Below, piece after piece: positions 1 to 8,948 of a stretch of 64,000 bases of DNA. Origin of the DNA: an uncultured Ramlibacter sp. (GTDB lineage: Bacteria; Pseudomonadota; Gammaproteobacteria; Burkholderiales; Burkholderiaceae_C); NCBI RefSeq assembly GCF_936925435.1, contig NZ_CAKZHQ010000003.1, positions 208,227 to 272,226 of the forward strand, given 5' to 3'. The notes beneath the pieces are model-generated. The model saw only the letters and a program-made list of their open reading frames with translations, was not told the DNA's origin and did not search any database. A program made the position numbers and the translations under genes. The stretch's first letter is position 1. Each line of letters begins with the position of its first letter.

Positions 1-1560
1 CGGGCCGGCGAGGCTGGCGACGGCCCTGGCAGCCGGGTGCAGGGACTGCGCGGCCAGGCCGCCAGCCAGCGCCAGCACGCCGGCGCTCTCGCTGCCCGCA
101 CGCCAGGCCTGCAACTGCGCCTGCTGCCGGTCCTCGGTCAGGGTGCCGGTCTTGTCGAACACCACCGTGTCGATGCAGGCGCCACGCTCGAACGCATCGA
201 GCCGGCGCACCAGCACGCCGCGGCGCGCCAGCGCAGCCGCGGCCGCCAGGCTGGCCGCCGGCGTCGCCAGCGACAAGGCGCAGGGACAGGTGACGATCAG
301 CACCGCCACCGCCACACCGATGGCCTGGGCCGGGCCCTGCGGCCACCACCAGAGCGCGGCGGCCGCAGCCGCCACCAAGACCAGCAGCAGGAAGGGGCCG
401 GCGATCCGGTCGGCGGCACGGGCCAGGCGCGGCTTGTGGCCGGCCGCCTCTTCCATCAGCTGGGCGATGGCGGCAAAGCGCGTGTCCGCGCCAATGCGCT
501 CCACCCGCAGCTGCAGGCTGCCGTTGAGGCAGTGACTGCCGGCGACCACGGCATCGCCGGCGCGGCGCAGCAGGGGACGCGATTCGCCGGTGAGCAGCGC
601 CTCGTCGACGCGGCTCTCGCCGGCCAGCACGCGGCCGTCGGCCGGAATGACCTCGCCCGGCAGCACCCGCACCACGTCGCCGGCCACCAGCCGGCGCACC
701 GCCACCCGCTCAAAGCTGCCGTCGGGGCGCTGGCGCTCCACCGTGGCCGGCAACTGGTGCAGCAGCGCCTCCAGCGCGCCGGTGCTGCGCGCGCGCAGGC
801 GCTCCTCCAGCAGGCGGCCAGACAAGAGGAAGAAAACAAACATGGTGACCGAGTCGAACCAGACTTCGGCACCCAGCGGGCCGGCCGGCTCGAAGGTGGC
901 GGCGGAGCTGGCGCCGAAGGCCACCACGATGCCCAGCGCCACCGGCACGTCCATGCCGATGCGGCCATGGCGCAGGTCGCGCCAGGCCGAGGTGAAAAAG
1001 GGCTGGCAGCAAAAGAGCACCACCGGCAGGGTCAGCACCCAGGAAGCCCAGCGCAGCAGCGCGATGTCCTGGGGCGTGATGTCGCCTGGCGTCGCCCAGT
1101 AGGCGGGCGCGGCGTACATCATGACCTGCATCATGCAAAAGCCAGCGACCAGCCAGCGCCACAACAGCATGCGCTGGCTGCGTTGGCGCACCTGCTGCGC
1201 GCGCAGGTCACCAGCGGGCAGCAGGCTGTAGCCGGCACGCTGCACGGCCTCGCACCACTGCGACGGCCGGCCCTGCGGCGCAGACCAGCGCAGCCGCACC
1301 GTGCCGCTGGCGCCATTGAGCTGGACCTGCTGCACGCCCGGCAGGCGCGCCAGTGCCGCCTCGACCGCCAGCACGCAGGTGCCGCAGCGCAGGCCGTTGA
1401 CGCTCAGGTGCGACTCCCACAAGCCGTCGGGCAGCTGATGGCTGAAGACCTGCCACTCCTGCGGCGTGTCAAGCGCAGCCCAGGCCGCGGCGGTGGCCGC
1501 CCGGCTCTCAGGGTGGGGGGCAACACCGGCAGCACCTTCCATCAGGGTGGCAGCATCCAT
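1..1560 (-). CDS. ccoI: copper-translocating P1B-type ATPase, CcoI/FixI-like (3' part cut by window edge)
   Basis: Inner-membrane ATPase expected to supply copper for assembly of cbb3-type cytochrome oxidase. 520 codons are visible, open to the window edge, so the C-terminal part lies outside. Seen in order: an N-terminal HMA domain with GLRCGTC (about residue 58), paired membrane segments, the actuator loop with LLTGES, the metal-site segment VTCPCALSLATP, and the phosphorylation motif DKTGTLT near the truncated end. The CPC motif fixes the P1B copper class. CcoI rather than CopA is inferred from the single HMA domain and the divergent FNR-type box and stress genes, the usual setting of cco operons. 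The start is uncertain: ATG at 1560 has no clear Shine-Dalgarno, and an in-frame ATG follows at 1542. Confidence 0.85.
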   Translation of the reverse strand, partial: MDAATLMEGAAGVAPHPESRAATAAAWAALDTPQEWQVFSHQLPDGLWESHLSVNGLRCGTCVLAVEAALARLPGVQQVQLNGASGTVRLRWSAPQGRPSQWCEAVQRAGYSLLPAGDLRAQQVRQRSQRMLLWRWLVAGFCMMQVMMYAAPAYWATPGDITPQDIALLRWASWVLTLPVVLFCCQPFFTSAWRDLRHGRIGMDVPVALGIVVAFGASSAATFEPAGPLGAEVWFDSVTMFVFFLLSGRLLEERLRARSTGALEALLHQLPATVERQRPDGSFERVAVRRLVAGDVVRVLPGEVIPADGRVLAGESRVDEALLTGESRPLLRRAGDAVVAGSHCLNGSLQLRVERIGADTRFAAIAQLMEEAAGHKPRLARAADRIAGPFLLLVLVAAAAAALWWWPQGPAQAIGVAVAVLIVTCPCALSLATPAASLAAAAALARRGVLVRRLDAFERGACIDTVVFDKTGTLTEDRQQAQLQAWRAGSESAGVLALAGGLAAQSLHPAARAVASLAGP

Positions 1561-1593
1561 TCCCACAGCGTAGCACTGTCAAGGCCTCTTGCC

Positions 1594-1607
1594 TTGACGT
1601 GGATCAA
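1594..1607. promoter_or_regulatory. FNR/Anr-type box between ccoI and usp genes
   Basis: The sequence TTGACGTGGATCAA fits the FNR/Anr consensus TTGAY-N4-RTCAA. Its centre is about 64 bases before the start of the first universal stress gene, so a class II promoter (box at -41.5) would start transcription near 1642. Its distance to the ccoI start is shorter. It probably activates one or both divergent units at low oxygen. Confidence 0.7.
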
Positions 1608-1664
1608 TGACGTCGGCCCCCAGCATGGCCAGACTGCAGCCTTTTCCAGCCTGGATCCAAAGCC

Positions 1665-2111
1665 ATGTACCAAAGCATCCTCGTTGCCACCGACGGCTCG
1701 GACCTGTCGGACAAGGCCGTCTCGCACGCCATCGGCCTGGCCGCCGCCACCGGCGCCGCACTGCTGGCGCTCCATGTGGTGCCCGACTACCCCATGAGCT
1801 ATTTCATCGAAGGCTCGGTCGCGATCGCCGCGGTCGACCTCGAGCGCATCGAGCGCAGCTGGACCGAACAGGGCCAGGCCACGGTCGACGCGATCTGCGC
1901 GGCCGCAGCCGCCAAGGGCGTGCAGGCGCGCGGCATCGTGCTGCGCGCCGACCGGGTCGGCGAGACCGTGGTGGCGACGGCGCGCAAGCACCAGTGCGAC
2001 CTCATCGTCATGGCTTCGCATGGCCGCAAGGGCCTGCAGCGGGTGCTGCTGGGAAGCGAGACACAATACGTGCTCGCCCATGCGCAAGCGCCGGTGATGG
2101 TCCTGCGCTGA
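1665..2111 (+). CDS. universal stress protein (UspA family)
   Basis: Cytoplasmic 148-residue protein of the usual single-domain Usp size. It begins with the typical strand ILVATDGSDLSDKA and ends with ASHGRKGLQRVLLGS followed by APVMVLR. The ATP-binding signature G-x2-G-x9-G-S is present except that the first glycine is alanine. A second Usp gene follows after 26 bases, so the two probably form an operon. The FNR box upstream suggests low-oxygen induction, matching Usp genes next to cbb3 oxidase genes in related bacteria. The exact role is unknown. Confidence 0.88.
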   Translation: MYQSILVATDGSDLSDKAVSHAIGLAAATGAALLALHVVPDYPMSYFIEGSVAIAAVDLERIERSWTEQGQATVDAICAAAAAKGVQARGIVLRADRVGETVVATARKHQCDLIVMASHGRKGLQRVLLGSETQYVLAHAQAPVMVLR

Positions 2112-2137
2112 ATTTTTTCAAACCCGAGGAGACATGA

Positions 2138-2560
2138 ATGAAGATCCTGCTCGCCGCTGACGGTAGCAAGTACACGAAGAAGGCCCTGGCCTTCCTGGTC
2201 AACCAGGACAGCCTGAGCGGCCCCGACAACGAGGTCGTGGTCCTGCACGTCCAGCCCGTCATCCCGCCGCGCGTCAAGGGCATGGTCGGCGCGGCCGCGG
2301 TCAAGAGCTACCACGAGGAAGAAGCGGCCAAGGTGCTGGACCCGATCCGCAAGTTTCTCGACCGCAAGGGCATCAGCTACAAGGCCGAATGGCGCACCGG
2401 CAACAGCTCGGAGGAGATCCTGGCGGGCGCCAAGAAGGCCAAGGCCCACATGATCGTGATGGGCACGCACGGCCATGGCCTGCTCGGCCGCGCCGTCATG
2501 GGCAGCGTCGCCCAGCGCGTGATCGCCCAGTGCGACATCCCCGTGCTGCTGGTCAAGTAA
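2138..2560 (+). CDS. universal stress protein (UspA family), ATP-binding type
   Basis: 140-residue Usp domain starting MKILLAADGSKYTKKA. It carries the full nucleotide-binding signature GTHGHGLLGRAVMGS near residue 107 and ends with the strand IPVLLVK, so it is expected to bind ATP as a dimer. GAGGAG lies just upstream; the ATG at 2138 (MKILLAADG) is preferred over ATG at 2134, which is out of frame. It is the second gene of the pair behind the FNR box. It differs in sequence from the first Usp, so this is not a recent duplication. Confidence 0.9.
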   Translation: MKILLAADGSKYTKKALAFLVNQDSLSGPDNEVVVLHVQPVIPPRVKGMVGAAAVKSYHEEEAAKVLDPIRKFLDRKGISYKAEWRTGNSSEEILAGAKKAKAHMIVMGTHGHGLLGRAVMGSVAQRVIAQCDIPVLLVK

Positions 2561-2711
2561 ACCCAGCTCCAGCGCCGTCTGCTGGACCTGAGCAGCTATT
2601 GAATCGATAGCGACCCTCTCCTTTGGGGGAGCGGCGCGCGCCCCTTCATGGGGAAGGCGCGTTGCCGCGTGCCGCGCACACTCTGGCGCAGCAACCCCAA
2701 AGGAGCCTCCC

Positions 2712-4274
2712 ATGCCCACCGCTGCCTGGCTGCGCCGGGCGCTGGCCGTCCTGGTCCTGCTGCAACTGGCCGCCTGCGCCGGCCTGCCGTCGCGTGCGCC
2801 GGTCACGCCCAGCCAGGCGCTGGCGGCACCGCAGGGCACACCCTTGCGCAGCATCGCCGAGGCCAGCCGGCCGGCCAGCACGGCCGCGCAGGACTCGGGC
2901 TTTCGCCTGCTGCACGACGCAGGCCACGCCTTCGATGCCCGCATCGCCCTGGCCGACAACGCCAGCGTTTCGCTAGACGTGCAGTACTACGTTCTGGACA
3001 ACGACGAGGTCGGCGGCCACTTCCTGCACGCGCTGCGTGACGCGGCCGCGCGCGGCGTGCGCGTGCGCCTGCTGATCGATGACCTGCATGCCGGTCCCAA
3101 CATCGAACTGCTGTGCGCCATGGCGGCGCAGCCGGGCATCGAGGTGCGCCTGTTCAATCCGCTGCCTGCGCGCAGCGGTGGCGTGGCTTCGCGGCTGGTG
3201 CGCTCGCTGCACGAGTTCGGCCGCATCAACCACCGCATGCACAACAAGCTGCTGGTGGCCGACGGCGTGCTGTCGGTCTCGGGCGGGCGCAACATCGCGG
3301 CCGAGTACTTCATGCGCGCTTCGGCGACCAACTTCATCGACATGGACGTGCTCGCGGCCGGGCCGGTGGTGGGACAGCAGGCGGCTGCCTTCGACGCCTA
3401 CTGGAACAGCCCCTACGCCTACCCGGTGCAGCAACTGGCGATCCTGGGCGGGGGCACCGAGCCGCAGCCGCGCAAGCCGCACTACAACGACGTCGACACC
3501 GTGCCGGCGGCGCAGGACATCTTCGGCCAGACCTCCCTGACCCAGCAACTGCAGGCCGGCGCCCTGGCCCTGACCTGGGCGCCGGTGCGGCTGTTCGCCG
3601 ACGACCCCGACAAGATCAGCCGGCCCGACTTCGACAGCCGCTTTGCCGGCAGCGTCAGCCAGAGCGTGCTGGCCGCCATCCGTGCGGCGCGCACGCGGGT
3701 GTTCATCAGCTCGCCCTACTTCGTGCCGGGCGAGCCCGGCATGGAAGTGATGCGCGACGCCGCCGCGCGCGGCGTGCTGACCACCGTGGTGACCAACTCG
3801 CTGGGCGCCACCGACGAGCCCCTGGTCTATGCCCGCTATGCGCGCTACCGCGGCCAGATGCTGGACCTGGGCATCATGGTCTACGAGATGAGCCCGACCC
3901 TGTCACAACGCGCCGGCACGCTGGGCCGCTTTGGCCAGACCACCGGCCGCCTGCACTCCAAGCTGGCCGTCATCGACGGCCAGCGCGTCTACGTGGGCTC
4001 CATGAACCTGGACGGCCGCTCAGCCAGCCTGAACACCGAGGCAGGCCTGCTGATCGAGAGCACGCAGCTGGCCGGGCAGTTCAAATTCCTGCTGGACACC
4101 GACCGCTTCCGCAGCGCCTACTTGGTGCGCCGCGGCGCGGACGGCGGCACCGAGTGGGTGGAGCAGGCCGAGGACGGCCTGCAGACCAGCCACCTGGAGG
4201 AGCCCGACGGCGACTGGATGGTGGCCCTGCGCACCTGGCTGGCCTCGCTGTTCGTGCAGGAGGAGTGGCTCTAG
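2712..4274 (+). CDS. phospholipase D-family lipoprotein, cardiolipin synthase C-like
   Basis: 520-residue PLD-superfamily protein predicted to transfer phosphatidyl groups. The N-terminus is a lipoprotein signal with lipobox LAAC (Cys22), so it should be membrane-anchored outside the cytoplasm. Two HKD motifs are intact: HNKLLVAD (His177) and HSKLAVID (His415), forming the usual composite active site. Length and the two-motif layout match ClsC/YmdC-type proteins. The GGAGCC ribosome site lies just before ATG 2712. It appears to be a single-gene unit. Cardiolipin synthesis is inferred from family; other phospholipid substrates are possible. Confidence 0.85.
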   Translation: MPTAAWLRRALAVLVLLQLAACAGLPSRAPVTPSQALAAPQGTPLRSIAEASRPASTAAQDSGFRLLHDAGHAFDARIALADNASVSLDVQYYVLDNDEVGGHFLHALRDAAARGVRVRLLIDDLHAGPNIELLCAMAAQPGIEVRLFNPLPARSGGVASRLVRSLHEFGRINHRMHNKLLVADGVLSVSGGRNIAAEYFMRASATNFIDMDVLAAGPVVGQQAAAFDAYWNSPYAYPVQQLAILGGGTEPQPRKPHYNDVDTVPAAQDIFGQTSLTQQLQAGALALTWAPVRLFADDPDKISRPDFDSRFAGSVSQSVLAAIRAARTRVFISSPYFVPGEPGMEVMRDAAARGVLTTVVTNSLGATDEPLVYARYARYRGQMLDLGIMVYEMSPTLSQRAGTLGRFGQTTGRLHSKLAVIDGQRVYVGSMNLDGRSASLNTEAGLLIESTQLAGQFKFLLDTDRFRSAYLVRRGADGGTEWVEQAEDGLQTSHLEEPDGDWMVALRTWLASLFVQEEWL

Positions 4275-4365
4275 GGCAGAGGACGACCCTGGCCAAAGGG
4301 TAGATGAACTGCGGCGCCGGCGGCGCCAGACTCGGGTTCCCGCAACCCCATTCCAAGGATCTGCC

Positions 4366-5019
4366 ATGGCCCTGACCGCCACCACCACGCCCGCAGCCGG
4401 CCTGCTCACGCCGGCCAACCACGCCTTGCTGATGATCGACTTCCAGTCGCAGATGGCTTTCGCCACCAAGTCCATCGACGTCGTCCAGCTGCGCACCAAC
4501 GCCGCCCTCGTCGCCCATGCGGCGGCCGGTTTCAAGGTGCCCACCATTCTGACCACGGTGGCCGAGAAGAGTTTTTCCGGCCCCATGTTCGACGAAGTCA
4601 CGGCCGCCTTCCCCGGCCAGGAGATGCTGGACCGCACCTCGATGAACTGCTGGGAGGACAGCGCCGTCATCAACACCGTCAATGCCATTGGAAAACCGCG
4701 CGTCGTGCTGTCCGGCCTGTGGACCTCGGTGTGCATCGTCGGCCCGGTGCTGTCGGCGCTGGAACAGGGCTACGAGGTCTACGTCATCACCGACGCCTGC
4801 GGCGATGTCTCGGCCGAAGCCCATGAGCGCGCCATCACGCGCATGGTGCAGGCCGGCGCCGTCCCCATGACGGCGCTGCAGTACCTGCTGGAGCTGCAGC
4901 GCGACTGGGCGCGCGGCGAGACCTATGGTCTGACCACCGGCATCGCGGCACGCCTGGGCGGTGCCTACGGCCTGGGCATCATCTACGCCGGCACCATGTT
5001 CGGCGGCCACGAGGGATGA
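4366..5019 (+). CDS. isochorismatase-family cysteine hydrolase (YcaC-like)
   Basis: 217-residue cysteine hydrolase. Asp25 in LLMIDFQ and Cys123 in LWTSVCIVGP sit at the catalytic positions of the isochorismatase fold, and the RTSMNCWED and YEVYVITDACG segments are typical of YcaC-like members. Substrates of this subgroup are mostly unknown; amides or isochorismate-like ethers are the family precedents. Its stop overlaps the start of the XapX gene by four bases (ATGA), and the MFS gene follows at once, so the three are probably co-transcribed. Confidence 0.85.
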   Translation: MALTATTTPAAGLLTPANHALLMIDFQSQMAFATKSIDVVQLRTNAALVAHAAAGFKVPTILTTVAEKSFSGPMFDEVTAAFPGQEMLDRTSMNCWEDSAVINTVNAIGKPRVVLSGLWTSVCIVGPVLSALEQGYEVYVITDACGDVSAEAHERAITRMVQAGAVPMTALQYLLELQRDWARGETYGLTTGIAARLGGAYGLGIIYAGTMFGGHEG

Positions 5020-5297
5020 AAGCCTACCTCGTGACCCTGGCGCTGGGCCTGCTGGTGGGCGCCATCTACGGCGCCTTCCAGGTGCGCTCGCCGGCGCCGC
5101 CGGTGATCGCCCTGGTCGGCCTGCTGGGCATCCTGCTGGGCGAGCAGATCCCGCCGCTGCTGCGCCAGGCCCTGGCCAGGGAGTCCACCGCCGTCTCCTG
5201 GCTGGCCCACCAGGTCAAGCCCCACATGTTCGGCGCCCTGCCCTGCGCCACGCCGCCGGCCGGCAAGCCGGCCAGGCCCAGCTCGCGCCAGGCCTGA
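5016..5297 (+). CDS. XapX domain small membrane protein
   Basis: 93-residue protein with two hydrophobic segments (residues about 4-22 and 28-46) and the XapX pattern GLLVGAIYGAFQVRSPAPPVIALVG-like, here split by PAPP. The domain is named from a small xanthosine-locus protein and has no established function. It is translationally coupled to the preceding hydrolase through an ATGA overlap. The C-terminal third is basic and proline-rich. Confidence 0.75.
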   Translation: MKAYLVTLALGLLVGAIYGAFQVRSPAPPVIALVGLLGILLGEQIPPLLRQALARESTAVSWLAHQVKPHMFGALPCATPPAGKPARPSSRQA

Positions 5298-5299
5298 GG

Positions 5300-6892
5300 A
5301 TGGCCGATGGCAAGGCGTCGCAAACGGGCTTCGCGCCGCTGCGCCAGCCGGCGTTCGCCGTGCTCTGGCTGGCAGCCATCGTCGGCAACGTCGGCAGCTT
5401 CATGCGCGACGTCGCCAGCGCCTGGACCATCACCGAGCTCTCGCCTACGCCGGCCGCCGTCGCACTGATCCAGGCGGCCGCGACGCTGCCGATCTTCCTG
5501 CTGGCCATCCCCGCCGGCGTGCTGGCCGACACCATCGACCGGCGACGCCTGCTGATCGCCATCCAGCTCCTGCTCGGCGCCGTCAGCGCCACCCTGATGC
5601 TGCTGGCGCAGCAGTCGGCGCTGACCCTGCCCTGGCTGGTCGGGCTCACCTTCCTGGGCGGCGCAGGCGCCGCGTTGATGGGACCTGCCTGGCAGTCCAT
5701 CGTGCCCGAGCTTGTGGACCGTGCCAGCCTGCGCAGCGCGGTGGCCTTGAACTCGTTGGGCATCAACGTCGCGCGTGCCATCGGCCCGGCGCTGGGCGGC
5801 CTGGTGCTGGGCCTGGCCGGCGCGGCCCTGACCTATGGCGCCGACGTGCTGACCTACGTCGCGGTGGTCGCTGCCCTGCTGTGGTGGAAGCGGCCGCCAG
5901 CCGCGTCCGCAGCCGGCGGCGAACAGTTCTTCGGCGCCTTGCGCGCTGGTTACCGTTTCACGCGGGCCAGCCCGCAGCTGCACCAGTTGCTGGGACGCAG
6001 CGCCGTCTTCTTCGTCTTTGCCAGCGCCGTCTGGGCCCTGCTGCCCCTGGTCGCGCGCCAGATGCTGCACGGCACACCGGGCTTCTACGGCCTGTTGCTG
6101 GGCGCCATCGGCATGGGCGCCATCGTGGGCGCTGTCGCCCTGCCCCGACTGCGCGTCCTGCTGGGCGCAGACGGCCTGGTGTTGCTCGCGGCGGGCCTGG
6201 TGGCCGCCGCCATGGCGGGCCTGGCCTTCGCACCACCGCAGTGGCTGGCCCTGGCCCTGATGCTGCTGATGGGCGCCGGCTGGATCATCGCGCTGACGAC
6301 GTTCAACGGCGCCACCCAGTCCATCCTGCCCGACTGGGTGCGCGGCCGCGCGCTCGCCGTCTACCTCACGGTCTTCAACGGCGCCATGACGGCTGGCAGT
6401 CTGGCCTGGGGCGCCGTGGCGCAGGGCCTGGGTATCCCGGCCACGCTGGCGCTTGCCGCAGTGGGCCTGGCCGGCGCCGCTGCGTGGGCAAAGCGCACGC
6501 CGCTGCCCGCGGGCGAGGACGACCTCACGCCGTCCGGGCATTGGCCGCAGCCGCCCCTTGCGCACGGCACGGCGGGCGGCCTTGGCCCGGTGCTGGTCCA
6601 GATCGACTACCAGGTGCAGGCCGGACAGCGGCCGCAGTTCATCCAGACCATGCAGGCCCTGGCACGCATGCGGCGCCAGGGCGGCGCATCCACCTGGGGC
6701 CTGGCGCAGGACGCTCAGCAGCCTGGCACCCTGGTCGAATGGTTTGTGCTGGAATCCTGGGAGGAGCACCTGCGCCAGCACCAACGCGTCTCGCACGCCG
6801 ACGCGCAGCTGCAGCACGAGGTGCTGCGCTGGCACACAGGCACGGAGCCGCCACGCGTGCGCCACCTGCTGCCGGCGCAGGACGCAGGCTGA
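5300..6892 (+). CDS. MFS exporter (EntS/MFS_3 type) with C-terminal monooxygenase-like (ABM) domain
   Basis: 530-residue protein. Residues to about 410 form a 12-segment MFS transporter of the enterobactin-exporter-like group, with the loop motif ADTIDRRR after segment 2. The last 100 or so residues (from VLVQIDYQV to the end) look like a ferredoxin-fold ABM domain, including the EWFVLESWEEHLRQH pattern. This domain pairing is known in the MFS_3 group, and its purpose is unclear. The ATG at 5300, three bases after the XapX stop and following GAGG, is chosen because the MFS domain begins there. Efflux of a small organic compound is inferred. Confidence 0.82.
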   Translation: MADGKASQTGFAPLRQPAFAVLWLAAIVGNVGSFMRDVASAWTITELSPTPAAVALIQAAATLPIFLLAIPAGVLADTIDRRRLLIAIQLLLGAVSATLMLLAQQSALTLPWLVGLTFLGGAGAALMGPAWQSIVPELVDRASLRSAVALNSLGINVARAIGPALGGLVLGLAGAALTYGADVLTYVAVVAALLWWKRPPAASAAGGEQFFGALRAGYRFTRASPQLHQLLGRSAVFFVFASAVWALLPLVARQMLHGTPGFYGLLLGAIGMGAIVGAVALPRLRVLLGADGLVLLAAGLVAAAMAGLAFAPPQWLALALMLLMGAGWIIALTTFNGATQSILPDWVRGRALAVYLTVFNGAMTAGSLAWGAVAQGLGIPATLALAAVGLAGAAAWAKRTPLPAGEDDLTPSGHWPQPPLAHGTAGGLGPVLVQIDYQVQAGQRPQFIQTMQALARMRRQGGASTWGLAQDAQQPGTLVEWFVLESWEEHLRQHQRVSHADAQLQHEVLRWHTGTEPPRVRHLLPAQDAG

Positions 6893-6983
6893 ACAGTGCC
6901 GGGGTTCTCCAATGCCACCTGGCCTGAAGCGCGCTCCCTCTTTCGGGCGAGGCTGGCGCGCAGCGGCACGGCAAGATAGCAAC

Positions 6984-8825
6984 ATGACACAAACAGCCGA
7001 CATCGTCTTCTTCAACGGCCGCATCACCACACTGGACCCGGCCCAGCCCGAGGTCGAGGCCATCGCGGTGAAAGACGGCCTGGTGCAGGCCGTGGGCACA
7101 CCAGCCCAACTGGCCCGGCTGCAAGGCCCGGCCACACGGCGCATCGACCTGCAGGGCCGGCGCGTGGTGCCCGGCCTGAACGACAGCCACACCCACCTGA
7201 TCCGCGCCGGCCTGAACTACAACATGGAGCTGCGCTGGGACGGCGTGCCCAGCCTGACCGACGCCATGGCCATGCTGCGCGAGCAGGTGCAGCGCACGCC
7301 GGCGCCGCAGTGGGTGCGTGTGGTGGGCGGCTTTGCCGAGTTCCAGTTTGCCGAAAAGCGCCTGCCGACACTGGCCGAGATCAATGCCGCCGCGCCCGAG
7401 ACGCCGGTCTTCATCCTGCACCTGTACGACCGCGCCCTGCTCAATGGCGCCGCTCTGCGCGCCTGCGGCTACACCCGCGACACGCCCAACCCGCCGGGCG
7501 GCGAGATCGTGCGCGACAGCCGCGGCGAACCCAGCGGCCTGCTGCTGGCGCGGCCCAACGCCAGCATCCTCTATGCGACGCTGGCCAAGGGCCCCAAGCT
7601 CTCGCCCGAAGACCAGGAGAACTCCACCCGCCTGTACATGCGCGAGCTCAACCGCCTGGGCATCACCTCGGTGATCGACGCAGGCGGCGGCTTCCAGAAC
7701 TACCCCGACGACTACCAGATCGTGCAAAAGCTGGCGGCGGCCGGCGAGCTCACGCTGCGCATCGCCTACAACCTGTTCACCCAGAAGCCCAAGGCAGAGA
7801 AAGACGACTTCGTGCGCTGGGCCAAGCTGGTCAAGCCGGGCGACGGAGATGCCTTTCTGCGGCACAACGGCGCCGGCGAGATGCTGGTGTTCTCGGCGGC
7901 CGACTTCGAGGACTTCCGCGAGCCGCGGCCCGACCTGCCCGAGAGCATGGAGGACGAACTGCTGGAGGTGACTCGCACCCTGGCCGCCAACCGCTGGCCT
8001 TTCCGCATCCATGCCACCTACGACGAGTCCATCACCCGCATCCTCGATGTGTTCGAAAGGGTCCACGCCGAGATTCCCCTGACCGGCCTGCACTGGATCA
8101 TCGACCACGCCGAGACCATCAGCGAACGCAACATCGAGCGCATCCGCGAGCTCGGCGGCGGCATCGCCGTGCAGCACCGCATGGCCTACCAGGGCGAGGC
8201 CTTCATCGAGCGCTACGGCGTGGCCGCCGCCCAGCGCACGCCGCCGGTGCGCAAGATGCTGGAGATGGGCGTGCCCGTCGGCATGGGCACGGACGCCACC
8301 CGCGTGGCCAGCTACAACCCCTGGGTCGGCCTGCACTGGCTGGTCACCGGCCAGACCGTGGGCGGCACACCGCTGTATCCGCAGCCCTGGCTGCTGGACC
8401 GCATGACGGCCCTGCGCCTGTACACCGAGGGCAGCGCCTGGTTCTCCACCGAGAACGGCCGCAAAGGCGCGCTCAAGCCCGGCCAGTACGCCGACTTCAT
8501 CGCCTTGTCGGAGGATTATTTCCACATCCCCGAAGCGCGCATCAAGGCGCTGAGCGCCGTGCTCACCGTGGTCGGCGGCAAGCCCGTGCACGGTGACGGC
8601 GAATTCGGCCCACTGGCGCCGCCGCTGCCGCGGGCCAGCCCCGACTGGTCACCCGTGGGCCGCTACAAGCCTTTCTCGAACATGGCGGCCGCATCGTCGG
8701 CAGCCTGCTGTGCGGCCCCTTGCGGCGTGCACGGCCATCGCCACCTGTTCACGGCAACGGCGCCGGCACCGGCACGCGACGGCGATGCGTTCTGGGGCGC
8801 ACTGGGCTGCGGCTGCGCCTTCTAG
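6984..8825 (+). CDS. amidohydrolase, YtcJ-like (Amidohydro_3)
   Basis: 613-residue metal-dependent hydrolase. It begins ADIVFFNGRITTLDP, the usual small beta-sandwich start, then NDSHTHL (His69, His71) as the N-terminal metal motif, WIIDHAE as a later metal ligand, and GTDATR with the C-terminal aspartate. YtcJ-type enzymes hydrolyse N-formyl or other amide substrates, but the substrate here is not predictable. The start at ATG 6984 gives the family's N-terminus. Oddly, after the domain ends there is a 50-residue tail rich in Cys and His (CCAAPCGVHGHRH and CGC near the end), possibly a metal-binding extension. Confidence 0.85.
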   Translation: MTQTADIVFFNGRITTLDPAQPEVEAIAVKDGLVQAVGTPAQLARLQGPATRRIDLQGRRVVPGLNDSHTHLIRAGLNYNMELRWDGVPSLTDAMAMLREQVQRTPAPQWVRVVGGFAEFQFAEKRLPTLAEINAAAPETPVFILHLYDRALLNGAALRACGYTRDTPNPPGGEIVRDSRGEPSGLLLARPNASILYATLAKGPKLSPEDQENSTRLYMRELNRLGITSVIDAGGGFQNYPDDYQIVQKLAAAGELTLRIAYNLFTQKPKAEKDDFVRWAKLVKPGDGDAFLRHNGAGEMLVFSAADFEDFREPRPDLPESMEDELLEVTRTLAANRWPFRIHATYDESITRILDVFERVHAEIPLTGLHWIIDHAETISERNIERIRELGGGIAVQHRMAYQGEAFIERYGVAAAQRTPPVRKMLEMGVPVGMGTDATRVASYNPWVGLHWLVTGQTVGGTPLYPQPWLLDRMTALRLYTEGSAWFSTENGRKGALKPGQYADFIALSEDYFHIPEARIKALSAVLTVVGGKPVHGDGEFGPLAPPLPRASPDWSPVGRYKPFSNMAAASSAACCAAPCGVHGHRHLFTATAPAPARDGDAFWGALGCGCAF

Positions 8826-8948
8826 GGCCCGACTCCCTCCAAAGAGTGGGGCGTTTCCTGGCCTTGCGGCAGTTTCCGGTCTGTGCCGGCGCGGCGAACA
8901 TGACCGGACCCGTCAGATTGGCTGACGGGCAAGACACCCCAAGCTGAA

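Noticed and set aside
2618..2690. Possible terminator hairpins after the usp genes.
   Set aside because: Several short G/C repeats overlap, but none gives a clean stem with a T-run.
5066..7192. Minus-strand open frame of about 708 codons opposite the MFS gene.
   Set aside because: Shadow of the MFS and amidohydrolase genes; no motif.
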